Shown here piece by piece: positions 15,569-25,365 of a stretch of DNA of 50,049 nt. The stretch is from positions 1 through 50,049 of the forward strand of contig BNUU01000010.1 in assembly GCA_025997595.1 (NCBI GenBank), given 5' to 3'. A model generated the notes under the pieces. The model did no database searches and had not been told where the DNA came from. It saw only the letters and a program-made list of their open reading frames with translations. The first letter of the stretch is position 1; each line of letters starts with the position of its first letter. Source of the DNA: Spirochaetia bacterium (GTDB lineage Bacteria > Spirochaetota > Spirochaetia > Treponematales > Breznakiellaceae). A program made the position numbers and the translations under genes.

Positions 15569-15790
15569 ATGAAGACCTTATTGAAGATTGACGGAATGTC
15601 CTGCGATCATTGCGTAAAGCACGTCAAGGACGCATTGGAAGAGATCAGCGGCGTGAAATCCGCCAAGGTAAGCCTAAAGGAAAACGGCGCCGGTGGTATG
15701 GATGGCGGCGCCGACGTGGAACATGATGCGGCGGTCACCCTGGCTGCGATGAAGGAAGCGGTCACCGAAGCGGGCTACGAAGTCGTGTGA
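15569..15790 (+). CDS. copZ: Copper chaperone-like HMA protein
   Basis: A 73-residue protein consisting of one heavy-metal-associated domain, with the GMSCDHC metal site at residues 9-15. It would carry Cu(I) or a similar soft metal in the cytoplasm and pass it to a transporter. A glycine/aspartate-rich insertion (GAGGMDGGAD) replaces part of the usual loop. An AAGGAG site precedes the ATG. Its stop overlaps the GTG start of the response regulator, so the two are probably coupled. Its natural partner ATPase seems to be the deleted gene just upstream. Confidence 0.85.
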   Translation: MKTLLKIDGMSCDHCVKHVKDALEEISGVKSAKVSLKENGAGGMDGGADVEHDAAVTLAAMKEAVTEAGYEVV

Positions 15791-16500
15791 TTTCAGTTCT
15801 CGTTGTTGATGATGAGGAAAAAATTCTCGACATCGTAAAATCCTATCTGGAAAAGAGCGGATACCAGGCGCTTTGCGCAGGAACCGGTAAAGAAGCGATG
15901 GCTTTATTAAAAAGCCATACCGTGTCCCTGATTCTGCTGGACCTGATGCTGCCCGATTTTACCGGGGAAGAACTCTGCCGCAAGGTCCGTTCGATGCCGT
16001 CGTCAATCTCGGGTGTGCCCATCATCATGATGACCGCCAAGGTGGACGAGGAAAGTGTCATCCGCGGACTCAACCTGGGGGCGGATGATTATGTCACCAA
16101 GCCCTTTAGCCCCCGGCAGCTCATGGCCCGTGTCGCAGCAATGCTGCGCCGCTCCGGAACAAGTGGGGAAGCCGATCCGCAGAAAAACGGTGTCCTCTCC
16201 GCAGGGGGCCTTAGGGTGGATCAGGAAAACCGCCGTGTCAGCCGGAACGGGGAGGACCTCACCCTCACCCCCAACGAGTACAAAATCCTCACCCTCCTTA
16301 TGTCCTCTCCCCGGAAAATTTTTACCCGGGAAGAAATCATCTCCGCAGTTAAATCCGATGACTACGACGGTTTTGACCGGGCGGTGGATTCCCACATCAA
16401 AAACCTCAGGCAGAAAATTGAGGAAGATTCAAAATCCCCCCGGTATGTCCTGACCGTCTACGGTATGGGTTACCGCTTCGGTGGAGAAGCAACATGCTAA
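15787..16500 (+). CDS. OmpR/PhoB-family response regulator
   Basis: A 237-residue protein. Residues 1-120 form a receiver domain with acidic pocket D8/D9, phospho-acceptor D52 (LLDLMLPDF), Thr near 84 (MMTAK) and Lys near 106 (VTKPF). Residues about 140-235 form a winged-helix DNA-binding domain (LTPNEYKILTLLMS...FTREEI). It starts at a GTG overlapping the copZ stop and ends overlapping the kinase start. Given the copper genes in front, it may sense metal stress; that is inference from neighbourhood. Confidence 0.92.
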   Translation: MISVLVVDDEEKILDIVKSYLEKSGYQALCAGTGKEAMALLKSHTVSLILLDLMLPDFTGEELCRKVRSMPSSISGVPIIMMTAKVDEESVIRGLNLGADDYVTKPFSPRQLMARVAAMLRRSGTSGEADPQKNGVLSAGGLRVDQENRRVSRNGEDLTLTPNEYKILTLLMSSPRKIFTREEIISAVKSDDYDGFDRAVDSHIKNLRQKIEEDSKSPRYVLTVYGMGYRFGGEATC

Positions 16501-17762
16501 GTTTAAAAAATCAGCTGGTACTGACCTATACCCTGTTCATCTGCCTTGCGGTACTCACCCTGAGTATTATGATAAACCTCATCGGGGGGAGGCTTTTTTC
16601 CGGTTATGTCCGCAGCAACATCAAGGTCCAGAGTGAGGAGATTGTCAATTCCGTTATGGATCAATACGATCCCGGCTCCAAAAGTTTTGATGTGATCATT
16701 CTGGAAGCCATGGGAATGTACTTTGTACACCAGGGAATGCCGGTCGGACAGATCAGTATTGATACCTACGGCCCGTTTTTTTACAACGAAGGTGAATCCC
16801 AATTCCTCACTACCCTGAATCAGTTTCTCATTGCCGCAGGGATACTGTTTACCATCATCAGCATATTCATTTCGATCTTTCTCGCCTCTGTCATTGCTAT
16901 GCCGATCCTATCGGCGGCCAGCGCAGCACGGGCCATCGCCGGGGGCCGCTTTAGCGTACGAATCCCCGACCGCTACAGTATCCGGGAACTCCACGAACTT
17001 TCCCGTTCGGTAAACGACCTGGCGGCAGAACTGGAAAACGGCGAACGCTGGCAGAAACGGCTTACCTCGGACATTGCCCACGAACTCCGCACCCCCCTCA
17101 CCTGTTTGCAGGGAAATGTGGAAGCCATGATCGACGGTGTATGGGAGCCGACGCCGGAACGGCTTGGCAGCTGTCACGAAGAAATCGTGCGGCTTACGAA
17201 ACTGGTAGAAGATTTAAACATCCTCTCCATACTGGAACGGGAAAATCTTATTTTACAGAAAAAAGATTTTGATCTCACCGCTCTGCTGAAACATGCGGCT
17301 GAACAGTTCCGCCAGGCCGCTGCGGAAAAGGGGAACTCCATCAAAACAGAATTTTTCAATACTGCCGATGGGATTCCCGCCAAAGCCCCCATCTACGCCG
17401 ACTATGACCGGCTCATGCAGGTCTTTATCAACCTCTTATCCAATGCGGTAAAATACACCGACCATGGCAGCATCACTATCAGGCTAAATCCCACCGCTCA
17501 AAGGGGTAATAAAAATGGCAGGCCTGCATGGGAGGTCATCGTGAAAGACACCGGAATCGGCATCCCCGCAGAAGAACTTCCCCGCATCTTCGAGCGGTTC
17601 TACCGCTCCGACAAATCCCGGATCCGTAATTCAGGGGGCGCGGGAATCGGGTTAACCATCGCCGCCGCAATCATTGCCGCCCACGGCGGCAGTATTACTG
17701 TGAATAGTATTACTGCAGAAGACGGCGGCGATCACGGTAGCGCCTTCCGGGTGCTGCTTTAG
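16494..17762 (+). CDS. Membrane sensor histidine kinase
   Basis: A 422-residue protein. Transmembrane helices lie at about 8-32 and 108-138, with a small 75-residue external sensor between them. A HAMP linker (about 135-185) follows, then HisKA with phospho-acceptor H196 in DIAHELRTPLT, then HATPase with the N box NLLSNAVKYT, G1 DTGIGIP, F box FERFYR and G2 GAGIGLTIA. It pairs with the regulator just upstream (seven-base overlap). The external region has no recognised ligand motif or Cys/His cluster, so direct metal sensing is not evident. Confidence 0.92.
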   Translation: MLSLKNQLVLTYTLFICLAVLTLSIMINLIGGRLFSGYVRSNIKVQSEEIVNSVMDQYDPGSKSFDVIILEAMGMYFVHQGMPVGQISIDTYGPFFYNEGESQFLTTLNQFLIAAGILFTIISIFISIFLASVIAMPILSAASAARAIAGGRFSVRIPDRYSIRELHELSRSVNDLAAELENGERWQKRLTSDIAHELRTPLTCLQGNVEAMIDGVWEPTPERLGSCHEEIVRLTKLVEDLNILSILERENLILQKKDFDLTALLKHAAEQFRQAAAEKGNSIKTEFFNTADGIPAKAPIYADYDRLMQVFINLLSNAVKYTDHGSITIRLNPTAQRGNKNGRPAWEVIVKDTGIGIPAEELPRIFERFYRSDKSRIRNSGGAGIGLTIAAAIIAAHGGSITVNSITAEDGGDHGSAFRVLL

Positions 17763-17770
17763 TACAAAAA

Positions 17771-18640
17771 CTACCCCTTCACCCGCTCACTTAACCCCAC
17801 CGGCCCGCCGATAGTAATACTGCTAATCTCACCTTCATGTTTGCTGACCCGGACCTCAATAATGCCGCCGCTCTGCGCCACATCACAGCAGCCCTCTCCG
17901 TCGCGAAGCCCTGCGGTCTTCCAGGCGGCAAGGGCGGCGGAACCTGAACCGCAGCTGGATTCAAAGACCAGCGAATCCGTGGCTGGGACATAAACGGCGG
18001 GCTGCAAAAATTGTTTTTCGGAATCATAAAACATCACCCCCAGGGCATCAAAAGGATGCCCGCCATCTGAAGGAAACCCGGCTGCCGCAGAGGGTCCGAC
18101 GCCTTTTTCAGGCAACAAGCCCTTTATCGCAAAAAAAGTTTCCTTATCCGGCTTAAGCCCCGGCGCGAGTACATGGGTAATCCCCTCAAACACAAACACC
18201 GGCAAGATATGACCTTCAAAACTGAGGCTGCCCTGTGCAACAGGCCGGGGTATCTCCACCTCCGCCCTGCCCGTCTCCGTATCAACATGCACGGAGAGGG
18301 GCTCCTGCATGCCGCTTATTTCGATCGTCACGGTATGACGGCCCTTAAGCCCCGTCTCACGGGCAACAAAGAGGCCGAAGCTCCGGGCGGCATTGCCGCA
18401 GAACTCGCCCCCCATCATTTCAAGCCGCCAGTTTTTACGGCCACCTGCCGGGGGAAGTACAAAGCCCACCTGCTCGGCCTTAAGGGAAGGGTCCGCCAAA
18501 AGACGCCCGGCGGCCTCCGCCCGCGCCGGGCCGCCGTCGACGCGGTCAAGGACAAAGATGGTAATGTTTTTTGCCGGATCAGCGATGACGATTTCCACGT
18601 ATTCAAGTTTACATTTTTTGAAATATGGGGTAAAGTCCAA
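17771..18640 (-). CDS. DapF-like amino-acid epimerase/racemase
   Basis: A DapF-fold protein of roughly 290 residues. Both catalytic cysteines are visible: MGGEFCGNAAR in the first half and FESSCGSGSAALAAW in the second. The usual N-terminal GxGNDF motif is replaced by ADPAKNITIFVLDR, so it is a divergent member, and the substrate may not be diaminopimelate. The start is uncertain: a TTG at 18640 and a GTG at 18598 are the in-frame choices and neither has a ribosome site; the frame runs on upstream but that would overlap the divergent gene. It faces the end of the kinase gene and diverges from an amino-acid ABC transporter. Confidence 0.75.
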   Translation of the reverse strand: MDFTPYFKKCKLEYVEIVIADPAKNITIFVLDRVDGGPARAEAAGRLLADPSLKAEQVGFVLPPAGGRKNWRLEMMGGEFCGNAARSFGLFVARETGLKGRHTVTIEISGMQEPLSVHVDTETGRAEVEIPRPVAQGSLSFEGHILPVFVFEGITHVLAPGLKPDKETFFAIKGLLPEKGVGPSAAAGFPSDGGHPFDALGVMFYDSEKQFLQPAVYVPATDSLVFESSCGSGSAALAAWKTAGLRDGEGCCDVAQSGGIIEVRVSKHEGEISSITIGGPVGLSERVKG

Positions 18641-18641
18641 A

Positions 18642-18656
18642 AGGTGCCTGGCACCT
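18642..18656. promoter_or_regulatory. Perfect 15-bp palindrome in divergent intergenic region
   Basis: AGGTGCC-T-GGCACCT lies between the epimerase and the ABC transporter genes, just before the ribosome site of the latter. It could be an operator shared by both, or a common mobile short palindrome. No regulator is identified. Confidence 0.4.
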
Positions 18657-18672
18657 ATTAAGGAGGAAAATT

Positions 18673-19491
18673 TTGAAACGGATTGGAATAATGGTGATGT
18701 GCGCCCTTTTGGGTGCGGGTATGGTTTTTGGGGGCGGCAAAAAAGACGCCGGGAGTTCCGGCGGGGATCAATCCCTTGCGAAGATACTGAGCAAGAAAAA
18801 GCTCGTGCTGGGTCTGGACGACTCGTTCCCGCCCATGGGTTTCCGGAACGAAAGTAACGAAATCGTGGGCTACGACATCGATCTGGCAAAGGAAGTCGCC
18901 AGGCGGTTGGAGGTGACACTGGTAACCCAGCCCATCGACTGGAACGCCAAGGAGCAGGAGCTCAATACCGGGGAAATCGACTGTATCTGGAACGGCTTCA
19001 CCATCACCGATGAACGGAAAAAGTCCCTTACCTTTACGCCCCCCTACCTCAAAAACGCCCAGGTTATCGTGGTCAAGGGGAATTCCCCGGCTAATACCCT
19101 GAAGGACCTTGCGGGAAAAGTTGCCGGAACCCAGGCGGGTTCTTCATCGGTTGACGCCCTTGAGGAGGCGCCGGAATTTACGTCGAGCCTGAAAGAGGTG
19201 GTCGAGTATAAAGATTTTCTCACCGCCCTCATGGACCTTGATGTGGGCGGGATAGACGCGGTGGTCATAGACCTCGTGGTAGCCAATGATAACATCAACC
19301 GCTCCGGTAAGGATTTCCGTATCCTTAAAGAAACCCTGGGGGAAGAAGAATTCGGCATCGGATTCCGCAAGAACGACAAAGCCCTGGCGGACAAGGTCTG
19401 GGAAACCCTGCTGGCCATGGCAAAAGATGGTACGGTCGCTCAGATAGCCACAAAATGGTTAGGCGCGGATATCTCCATCATCGGAAAGTAA
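18673..19491 (+). CDS. Polar amino-acid ABC transporter, substrate-binding protein
   Basis: A 272-residue family-3 solute-binding protein. Residues 1-20 form a signal peptide ending VFGGG. There is no lipobox Cys, unusual for spirochaete binding proteins, so it is probably cleaved by signal peptidase I or stays as an anchor. The core matches the family: LVLGLDDSFPPMGF, IVGYDIDLAKEVA, DWNAKEQELNTGEIDCIWNG, and KWLG near the end. The start is a TTG, supported by AGGAGG eight bases upstream. It heads a three-gene operon with permease and ATPase. The ligand is probably a polar amino acid such as cystine or glutamine. Confidence 0.9.
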   Translation: MKRIGIMVMCALLGAGMVFGGGKKDAGSSGGDQSLAKILSKKKLVLGLDDSFPPMGFRNESNEIVGYDIDLAKEVARRLEVTLVTQPIDWNAKEQELNTGEIDCIWNGFTITDERKKSLTFTPPYLKNAQVIVVKGNSPANTLKDLAGKVAGTQAGSSSVDALEEAPEFTSSLKEVVEYKDFLTALMDLDVGGIDAVVIDLVVANDNINRSGKDFRILKETLGEEEFGIGFRKNDKALADKVWETLLAMAKDGTVAQIATKWLGADISIIGK

Positions 19492-19510
19492 AAGTGGACC
19501 AGGGGGACGC

Positions 19511-20212
19511 ATGATCCAAATGATCGGCATTATGCTCAAGGGCGCAGGGGTTTCGCTGGAGGTGTTTTTTCTTACCCTCCTCTTTTCCCTGCCCCTGGCC
19601 TTGCCGATTGCATTGGGGCGAATGTCGAAGAACTGGCTGCTCCGCAATATCATCAACTTTTATCTTTTGATAATGCGGGGCACCCCCCTTATTTTGCAGC
19701 TTATCTTTATCTATTTTGCACCCAAGTATCTTCTGAAATTTTTGAACGATAGTTTTTCCGCTTATATTACATCCCCAAATTTCTGGGATACCCTGCGGTT
19801 TCTCTTCTCCTATAACCGGTTTACCGCGGTGATCATCGCCTTTGCGCTGAACTACGCCGCCTACTTCGCGGAGATCTACCGGGGCGGGATTGAGGCCATC
19901 CCACGGGGGCAGTACGAGGCCACTAAGGTCCTGGGCTTTACCGGCAACCAGACATTTGCCCGGATAGTGATGCCCCAGGTGATCAAGCGGATTCTGCCCG
20001 CCATGGGGAACGAGGTGATCACATTGGTAAAGGACACCGCACTGGCCCAGATCATCGGCGTGGCGGAACTTTTCCACGCGGCCCAAAACGCGGCGGCACG
20101 GGAATTTTCCACCACCCCCATTTTTGTGGCGGGGCTTTTCTACCTGATCATGAACTGGGCGGTTTCGGTGGCCTTTGCCCAATACGAAAAAAAACTTTCG
20201 TACTATCACTAG
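19511..20212 (+). CDS. Polar amino-acid ABC transporter permease
   Basis: A 233-residue His/Glu/Gln/Arg-type permease with about five helices. Marks: LIMRGTPLILQLIFIYF near residue 55 and the EAA loop YRGGIEAIPRGQYEATKVLGF near 120. It has an AGGGGG ribosome site. It forms the membrane pore with the flanking binding protein and ATPase. A single permease gene suggests a homodimer. Confidence 0.92.
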   Translation: MIQMIGIMLKGAGVSLEVFFLTLLFSLPLALPIALGRMSKNWLLRNIINFYLLIMRGTPLILQLIFIYFAPKYLLKFLNDSFSAYITSPNFWDTLRFLFSYNRFTAVIIAFALNYAAYFAEIYRGGIEAIPRGQYEATKVLGFTGNQTFARIVMPQVIKRILPAMGNEVITLVKDTALAQIIGVAELFHAAQNAAAREFSTTPIFVAGLFYLIMNWAVSVAFAQYEKKLSYYH

Positions 20213-20232
20213 TACCATGAAGAGGAGACTGA

Positions 20233-20985
20233 ATGGAAATAATCACAGTCAAAGGAATATCAAAATCCTTCGGCCCCTTACAGGTACTAAAAGATATTTC
20301 CTTCACCGTTAATCAGGGGGAAGTGGTCGCTATTTTAGGGCCTTCGGGATCGGGGAAGTCTACCCTGCTCCGGTGCATCACCCATTTGGAACTGGTGGAG
20401 GGGGGGAGCATCAGCCTTACGGGCAGGGATATGGTGAAGGACGGGGTTTATGCGCAGGCGGAACAGCTCCGGGAAATATGCCTCAAGGTTGGGCTGGTGT
20501 TCCAAAATTTTAACCTCTTCCCCCACTTTTCCGTTCTGCGGAACATTACCGAGGCCCAGGTCCATGTGCTCCGCCGGGACAAGAAAACAGCCGCAGACCG
20601 GGCCGCGGCGCTGCTTGAAAAAATGGGCCTTTCAGACAAGGCCGCTTCCTACCCCGGCGAACTTTCCGGGGGGCAGCAGCAGCGGGTTTCGATTGCCCGC
20701 GCCCTGGCCCTGGACCCGGAGGTCCTCTTTTTCGATGAACCCACCAGCGCCCTGGATCCGGAACTGACCGGGGACATCCTCAAGGTGATCCGCAGCCTGG
20801 CGGCGGAAAAAATGACCATGGTCATCGTGACCCACGAAATCCCCTTTGCCCGGGAAGTGGCCGACCGGGTCCTCTTCATGGACGGCGGCGCATTCATTGA
20901 AGAAGGTCCCGCCGCCGAGGTCATCGACAATCCCCGGCTGGACCGCACCCGCTCCTTCCTGGCGCGGCTCAACCGCCTGGATTAA
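20233..20985 (+). CDS. Polar amino-acid ABC transporter ATPase
   Basis: A 250-residue ABC ATPase of the GlnQ/HisP type: Walker A GPSGSGKST near residue 36, Q-loop FQNFNLFPHFSVLRNI, signature LSGGQQQRVSIARALAL near 146, Walker B VLFFDEPTSALDP and the switch His in VTHEIPFA. It energises the transporter with the two preceding genes. It converges with rpoC, only nine bases from its end. No clear terminator is visible in that short gap. Confidence 0.93.
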   Translation: MEIITVKGISKSFGPLQVLKDISFTVNQGEVVAILGPSGSGKSTLLRCITHLELVEGGSISLTGRDMVKDGVYAQAEQLREICLKVGLVFQNFNLFPHFSVLRNITEAQVHVLRRDKKTAADRAAALLEKMGLSDKAASYPGELSGGQQQRVSIARALALDPEVLFFDEPTSALDPELTGDILKVIRSLAAEKMTMVIVTHEIPFAREVADRVLFMDGGAFIEEGPAAEVIDNPRLDRTRSFLARLNRLD

Positions 20986-20994
20986 AACAAAACC

Positions 20995-23900
20995 CTATTC
21001 GTCATTATTCTCCATCGCTTCCGGGGAGTAATCCTCTTCCTCAGCCGCCATTGTGGCGGCCTCCAGCTTCCGCTGTTCAAGGATCTCCTCCATCTGCACG
21101 TCCAGGTCCTGGCTGTCCTCGTCGAAGAGCTTGACATCCCGGTAACGCCTCATCCCCGTACCTGCCGGTATGGGATGACCGATGATGATGTTTTCCTTAA
21201 GGCCCCGGAGGTGATCCGTATCTCCGGCAATGGCGGCATTGGTGAGCACCTTGGTGGTTTCCTGGAAGCTTGCCGCCGAAAGGAAGGAATCAATGTTGAG
21301 CGACGCCTTGGTAATGCCCTGGAACAGGGGCCGGGCAACCGCGGGCTGCCCCCCTTCGGCGATAACCCGGTTGTTTTCATCGTGGAACTTGTACTTGTCC
21401 ACCATTTTTCCGTAGATAAAGGAGGTATCCCCCACAGCGACGATCTCCACCTTCCGCAGCATCTGCCGGACGATAACGCCGATGTGCTTATCGTTGATGG
21501 TCACTCCCTGGAGGCGGTAGACCTGCTGGATTTCGTCCATCAGGTAGCGCTGGAGGGTGCTTTCACCCAGGATATGGAGTACATCATGGGGATTCACGGC
21601 GCCCATACAGAGGGCTTCACCGGCTTCCACGGTATCGCCGTCCCGTACCAGGAGCCGCTTGGTCATGGGGATAAGATGGGGGTATTCCTTGCCAAAGGCA
21701 TCCTCAATGGAAACCTTCCGCTTACCCTTGATAATCCCCTTAAAAGCAACCTTCCCGGAAACCAGGGCCAGAACCGCAGGAGCCTTGGGCTTGCGGGCCT
21801 CAAAGAGCTCGCTGACCCGGGGCAGACCGGAAGTAATATCCATGGCTTTTGCGGATTCGGTGAGGGTCTTTGCCAGGGTCCGCCCGGCCTCGATCTTTTC
21901 CCCCTCATCAACCTGAATATAGGCCCCGCCGGGGAGGAAATAGGAGGCAGCTTCCTTGCCCTCATCATCAACAATGAGAATCCGGGGCTGCTTGCTTTCC
22001 AGCTGGAATTCGGTGATTCGCTTCTCCGTGTTCCCCGTTTCCTCGTTGATCTCTTCCTTCAGGGTAGTGCCGGAGATAATATCCTCGTACTTTACCGTCC
22101 CGGAGGCTTCGGCGATGATCGGGTCCGAATAGGGGTCGAAACTGGCAATGGGCCTTTCCGCCGCCACCACTTCCCCTTTTTGGGCCACAAATTCTGAACC
22201 GTTACGGATTTCGATCTTCTGATCCTGCCCGATAAGGTAGAGGGTGCGTTCCTTTTTGTTTTCAAGCACCATGGCGTAGGCGATTTCCGGGGAAAGAATC
22301 TCCTTTGCCCCGTGCTTGATGATCGGTTCCCCCCGGATAATCCGTTTTCCGTCTTCCACCAGGAGGGTATCCTTGGCCTCAAGCTTGAATTCCTTCATCA
22401 CCTTGTTGACGATGGTGTAGCCCTTACGGGTAAAGAGCCAGTGGCCGCTTTCCAGGGGCACGTGGGTCCCTTCCACTTCCTTGATGTACACCGGGTATTT
22501 AAGGAAGATACGGTTTTCCTCGCTCACCTTGCTGGCGGCCCCGCCGATATGGAAGGTCCGCATGGTCAGCTGGGTTCCCGGCTGGCCGATGGACTGGGCG
22601 GCGATGGTTCCCACCGCCTCCCCGATATCCACGGAACGGTTGGTGGCCAGGTTCCGGCCGTAACAGCGGCGGCAGACCCCGTGTTCCGCCTCGCAGGTCA
22701 GTACCGTCCTGATCCGCACGGCCTCGACACCGGCGTCCTCAATTTCCCGGGCGATTTTCTCGGTGATTTCTTCGTTCACATCGATGATTAACTCCCCGGT
22801 GATGGGGTGCTTGACCCGTTCCAGGGTATAGCGGCCCACAATACGGTCGCTCAGGGGCTCCACGATGTCCTCCCCGTCCTTGATGGCGGAATAGGAGATA
22901 CCGTTGATGGTGCCGCAGTCGTCCTCGTTGACCACCACATCCTGGGCGATGTCGACCAGGCGGCGGGTCAGATAACCGGCTTCGGCGGTCTTGAGGGCCG
23001 TATCCGCCAGACCCTTCCGGGCGCCGTTGGTGGAGATAAAGAATTCGATAACCGAAAGCCCTTCCTTAAAGTTGGACCTAATGGGCAGTTCGATGATGTC
23101 CCCGGAGGGCTTGGCCATAAGGCCCCGCATCCCCGCAAGCTGGCGGATCTGGTTACGGCTTCCCCGGGCGCCGGAGTTCGCCATCATATAAATCGAATTG
23201 AACCCGTCCTTATCCTTCTCCAGGGTCTCCATCATCTTGTTGGTAAGATCTTCGTTGGTCTTGTTCCAGATTTCCACGACCCGGTTGTACCGCTCATCCT
23301 GGGTGATATGCCCCTGGCGGTACTGGCGCAAAATGGAATCGACTTCCTTGTTGGCCTTGTCGATCATCTCGGGCTTTTCCTTGGGTACGATAATGTCGTT
23401 CACCCCGATGGTGGCCCCAAAGACCGTAGCATACTTGTAACCCGTGGCCTTGATGACGTCCACCATTTTTACCGTGGTCCAGGAGCCCTTCTCGGCAAAG
23501 ACATGCTCGATAAGGGCCCGCAGTTCCTTGTCTTTCAATTCATAGTTGAGGAAGGGAATTTCCGGGGGCAGCTCCTCGTTGAACACGAGCCGGCCCGCGG
23601 TGGTCTCGATAAGGCCGTCCGCGCCGGGCTTCGCTTCCTTGCCGGCTTTTTCCCAAATGGGGAATTTGGTGGGCTTTACCTTGATGGTGGCTTCCCATTC
23701 CAGGGACTTGGCTTCCACCGCCATGAGGATCTCGTCGAGGGCGGTATAGCGCCGGCCCTGGCCCTTGGCATTGGGTTTTATCCGGGTAAGGAAGTTGATC
23801 CCCAGCACCATGTCCTGGGAGGGGAACACGATAGTTTTCCCGTTCGCCGGGTTGAGGAGGTTCCGGGCGCTGAGCATCAGGGTCCAGCATTCCATCTGGG

Positions 23901-25293
23901 CCGCCTGGGTCAGGGGCACATGGACCGCCATCTGGTCACCGTCAAAGTCGGCGTTAAAGGCGTGGCAGACCAGGGGGTTCAGCCTGATGGCCTTCCCCTC
24001 AACCAGCACGGGCTCAAAGGCCTGAATCCCCAGCCGGTGCAGGGTCGGGGCGCGGTTAAGCAGCACCGGGTGTTCCTTGACCACCTCGTCCAGGATGGCG
24101 AATACCTCGGGGGTCTCCGCCTCCACCAGCATCTTGGCCTTCTTGATATTGTAAACCACGTCCTTGTCGACCAGTTTCTTCATGATAAAGGGCTTGAACA
24201 GCTCCAGGGCCATCTTGGTGGGAAGCCCGCACTGCCACATTTTCAGGTCAGGCCCTACGGTGATAACACTGCGGCCCGAATAGTCCACCCGCTTGCCCAG
24301 GAGGTTCTGCCGGAACCGGCCCTGCTTCCCCTTGAGCATATCGCTGATAGATTTGAGGGGCCGGTTACTGGCGCCCTTCACCACCCGCTTCTTCTTGGAA
24401 TTGTCGAAGAGGGCGTCCACCGCCTCCTGGAGCATCCGCTTTTCGTTGCGGATAATGATATCCGGGGCGTTCAGCACCTGGAGCCGCTTGAGGCGATTGT
24501 TCCGGTTGATCACCCGGCGGTAGAGGTCGTTGAGGTCACTGGTGGCGAAGCGGCCGCCGTCGAGCTGGACCATGGGCCGCAGTTCCGGGGGGATCACCGG
24601 AATTACGTCAAGGATCATCCACTCGGGCTTGTTGCTGGAACTGCGGAAATTCTCCACGATTTCGATGCGCCTGAGGAGCCGTTTGTCGCTCTTGGCGCCC
24701 TTTTCGATCATCTTGGCCCGGAGATCAAGGGCCATCTGATCCAGGTTGAGGTTTTCCAGCAGGGTCCGCACGGCCTCGGCTCCCATGCCGGCGGAGAAGC
24801 CCCCGCCGTAGCGGTCCTGGGCTTCGTCGTACTCCTCCTCGGTGAGGAGCTGGTTCTTCTTTAAATCGGTGTCCCCGCTGTCGATAACCACGTACTTTTC
24901 ATAGTAAAGCACCGAACGCAGGGCGTTCATGGTAAGGTCCAGGAGCAGCCCCATGCGGCTGGGCACCGAACGGTAGTACCAGATGTGGGACACCGGGGCA
25001 GCCAGCTCAATATGGCCCATCCGTTCCCGGCGGACCTTGAAGTGGGTTACCTCAACCACGCAGCGGTCACAGATGACCCCCTTGTACCGGATCGACTTGA
25101 ACTTGCCGCAGTAACATTCCCATTCCTTGGTGGTCCCGAAGATCCGCTCGCAGAAAAGGCCGTCTTTCTCGGGCCGCAGGGTCCGGTAGTTGATAGTTTC
25201 AGGCTTCTTCACTTCGCCGTAGGACCAGGCCCGGATCATGTCCGGGGAGGCCAGCTTTATCATTATCGAATCAAAATCCTGGATATCGCGCAT
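20995..25293 (-). CDS. rpoC: RNA polymerase beta' subunit
   Basis: A 1432-residue protein, full length for spirochaetes. The catalytic motif [15 protein letters not shown] near residue 450 binds the Mg ions. The N-terminal zinc site is in [19 protein letters not shown], and a second Cys cluster ([16 protein letters not shown]) lies near 860. The trigger-loop region follows ([25 protein letters not shown]). The ATG at 25293 is preceded by GGGG within the structured element at 25296-25365. It is the last gene of the L11-rpoC series here; rpsL and rpsG do not follow, and a convergent ABC operon is next. Confidence 0.98.
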   Translation of the reverse strand: MRDIQDFDSIMIKLASPDMIRAWSYGEVKKPETINYRTLRPEKDGLFCERIFGTTKEWECYCGKFKSIRYKGVICDRCVVEVTHFKVRRERMGHIELAAPVSHIWYYRSVPSRMGLLLDLTMNALRSVLYYEKYVVIDSGDTDLKKNQLLTEEEYDEAQDRYGGGFSAGMGAEAVRTLLENLNLDQMALDLRAKMIEKGAKSDKRLLRRIEIVENFRSSSNKPEWMILDVIPVIPPELRPMVQLDGGRFATSDLNDLYRRVINRNNRLKRLQVLNAPDIIIRNEKRMLQEAVDALFDNSKKKRVVKGASNRPLKSISDMLKGKQGRFRQNLLGKRVDYSGRSVITVGPDLKMWQCGLPTKMALELFKPFIMKKLVDKDVVYNIKKAKMLVEAETPEVFAILDEVVKEHPVLLNRAPTLHRLGIQAFEPVLVEGKAIRLNPLVCHAFNADFDGDQMAVHVPLTQAAQMECWTLMLSARNLLNPANGKTIVFPSQDMVLGINFLTRIKPNAKGQGRRYTALDEILMAVEAKSLEWEATIKVKPTKFPIWEKAGKEAKPGADGLIETTAGRLVFNEELPPEIPFLNYELKDKELRALIEHVFAEKGSWTTVKMVDVIKATGYKYATVFGATIGVNDIIVPKEKPEMIDKANKEVDSILRQYRQGHITQDERYNRVVEIWNKTNEDLTNKMMETLEKDKDGFNSIYMMANSGARGSRNQIRQLAGMRGLMAKPSGDIIELPIRSNFKEGLSVIEFFISTNGARKGLADTALKTAEAGYLTRRLVDIAQDVVVNEDDCGTINGISYSAIKDGEDIVEPLSDRIVGRYTLERVKHPITGELIIDVNEEITEKIAREIEDAGVEAVRIRTVLTCEAEHGVCRRCYGRNLATNRSVDIGEAVGTIAAQSIGQPGTQLTMRTFHIGGAASKVSEENRIFLKYPVYIKEVEGTHVPLESGHWLFTRKGYTIVNKVMKEFKLEAKDTLLVEDGKRIIRGEPIIKHGAKEILSPEIAYAMVLENKKERTLYLIGQDQKIEIRNGSEFVAQKGEVVAAERPIASFDPYSDPIIAEASGTVKYEDIISGTTLKEEINEETGNTEKRITEFQLESKQPRILIVDDEGKEAASYFLPGGAYIQVDEGEKIEAGRTLAKTLTESAKAMDITSGLPRVSELFEARKPKAPAVLALVSGKVAFKGIIKGKRKVSIEDAFGKEYPHLIPMTKRLLVRDGDTVEAGEALCMGAVNPHDVLHILGESTLQRYLMDEIQQVYRLQGVTINDKHIGVIVRQMLRKVEIVAVGDTSFIYGKMVDKYKFHDENNRVIAEGGQPAVARPLFQGITKASLNIDSFLSAASFQETTKVLTNAAIAGDTDHLRGLKENIIIGHPIPAGTGMRRYRDVKLFDEDSQDLDVQMEEILEQRKLEAATMAAEEEDYSPEAMENNDE

Positions 25294-25295
25294 GT

Positions 25296-25365
25296 TAACC
25301 CCTATTTAGTGCAGCGACTGCTGCACAATTCAATCGAAGCGAAACGAAGTTTCGCCTTTCTCCTT
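25296..25365 (-). ncRNA. Structured leader element before rpoC (second copy of rplJ leader element)
   Basis: This 70-nt element matches the one before rplJ at about 60 of 70 positions without gaps. On the minus strand it has stem 1 GCGAAAC-TTC-GTTTCGC, a single-stranded TTCGATTGAATT, and stem 2 GTGCAGC-AGTC-GCTGCAC, then the GGGG ribosome site. A stem-2 base pair is changed to a different pair relative to the rplJ copy, which supports a selected RNA structure. It is an undescribed element as far as I can tell. Confidence 0.65.

Noticed and set aside
20986..20995. Missing rpsL/rpsG after rpoC as a break in the str region
   Set aside because: The absence is real here, but these genes are located elsewhere in many spirochaetes, so it is not notable on its own.
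22807..24864. Very long open frame on the plus strand opposite rpoC
   Set aside because: Exact antisense of conserved rpoC codons; codon bias and GC at third positions explain it. No domain or ribosome site.
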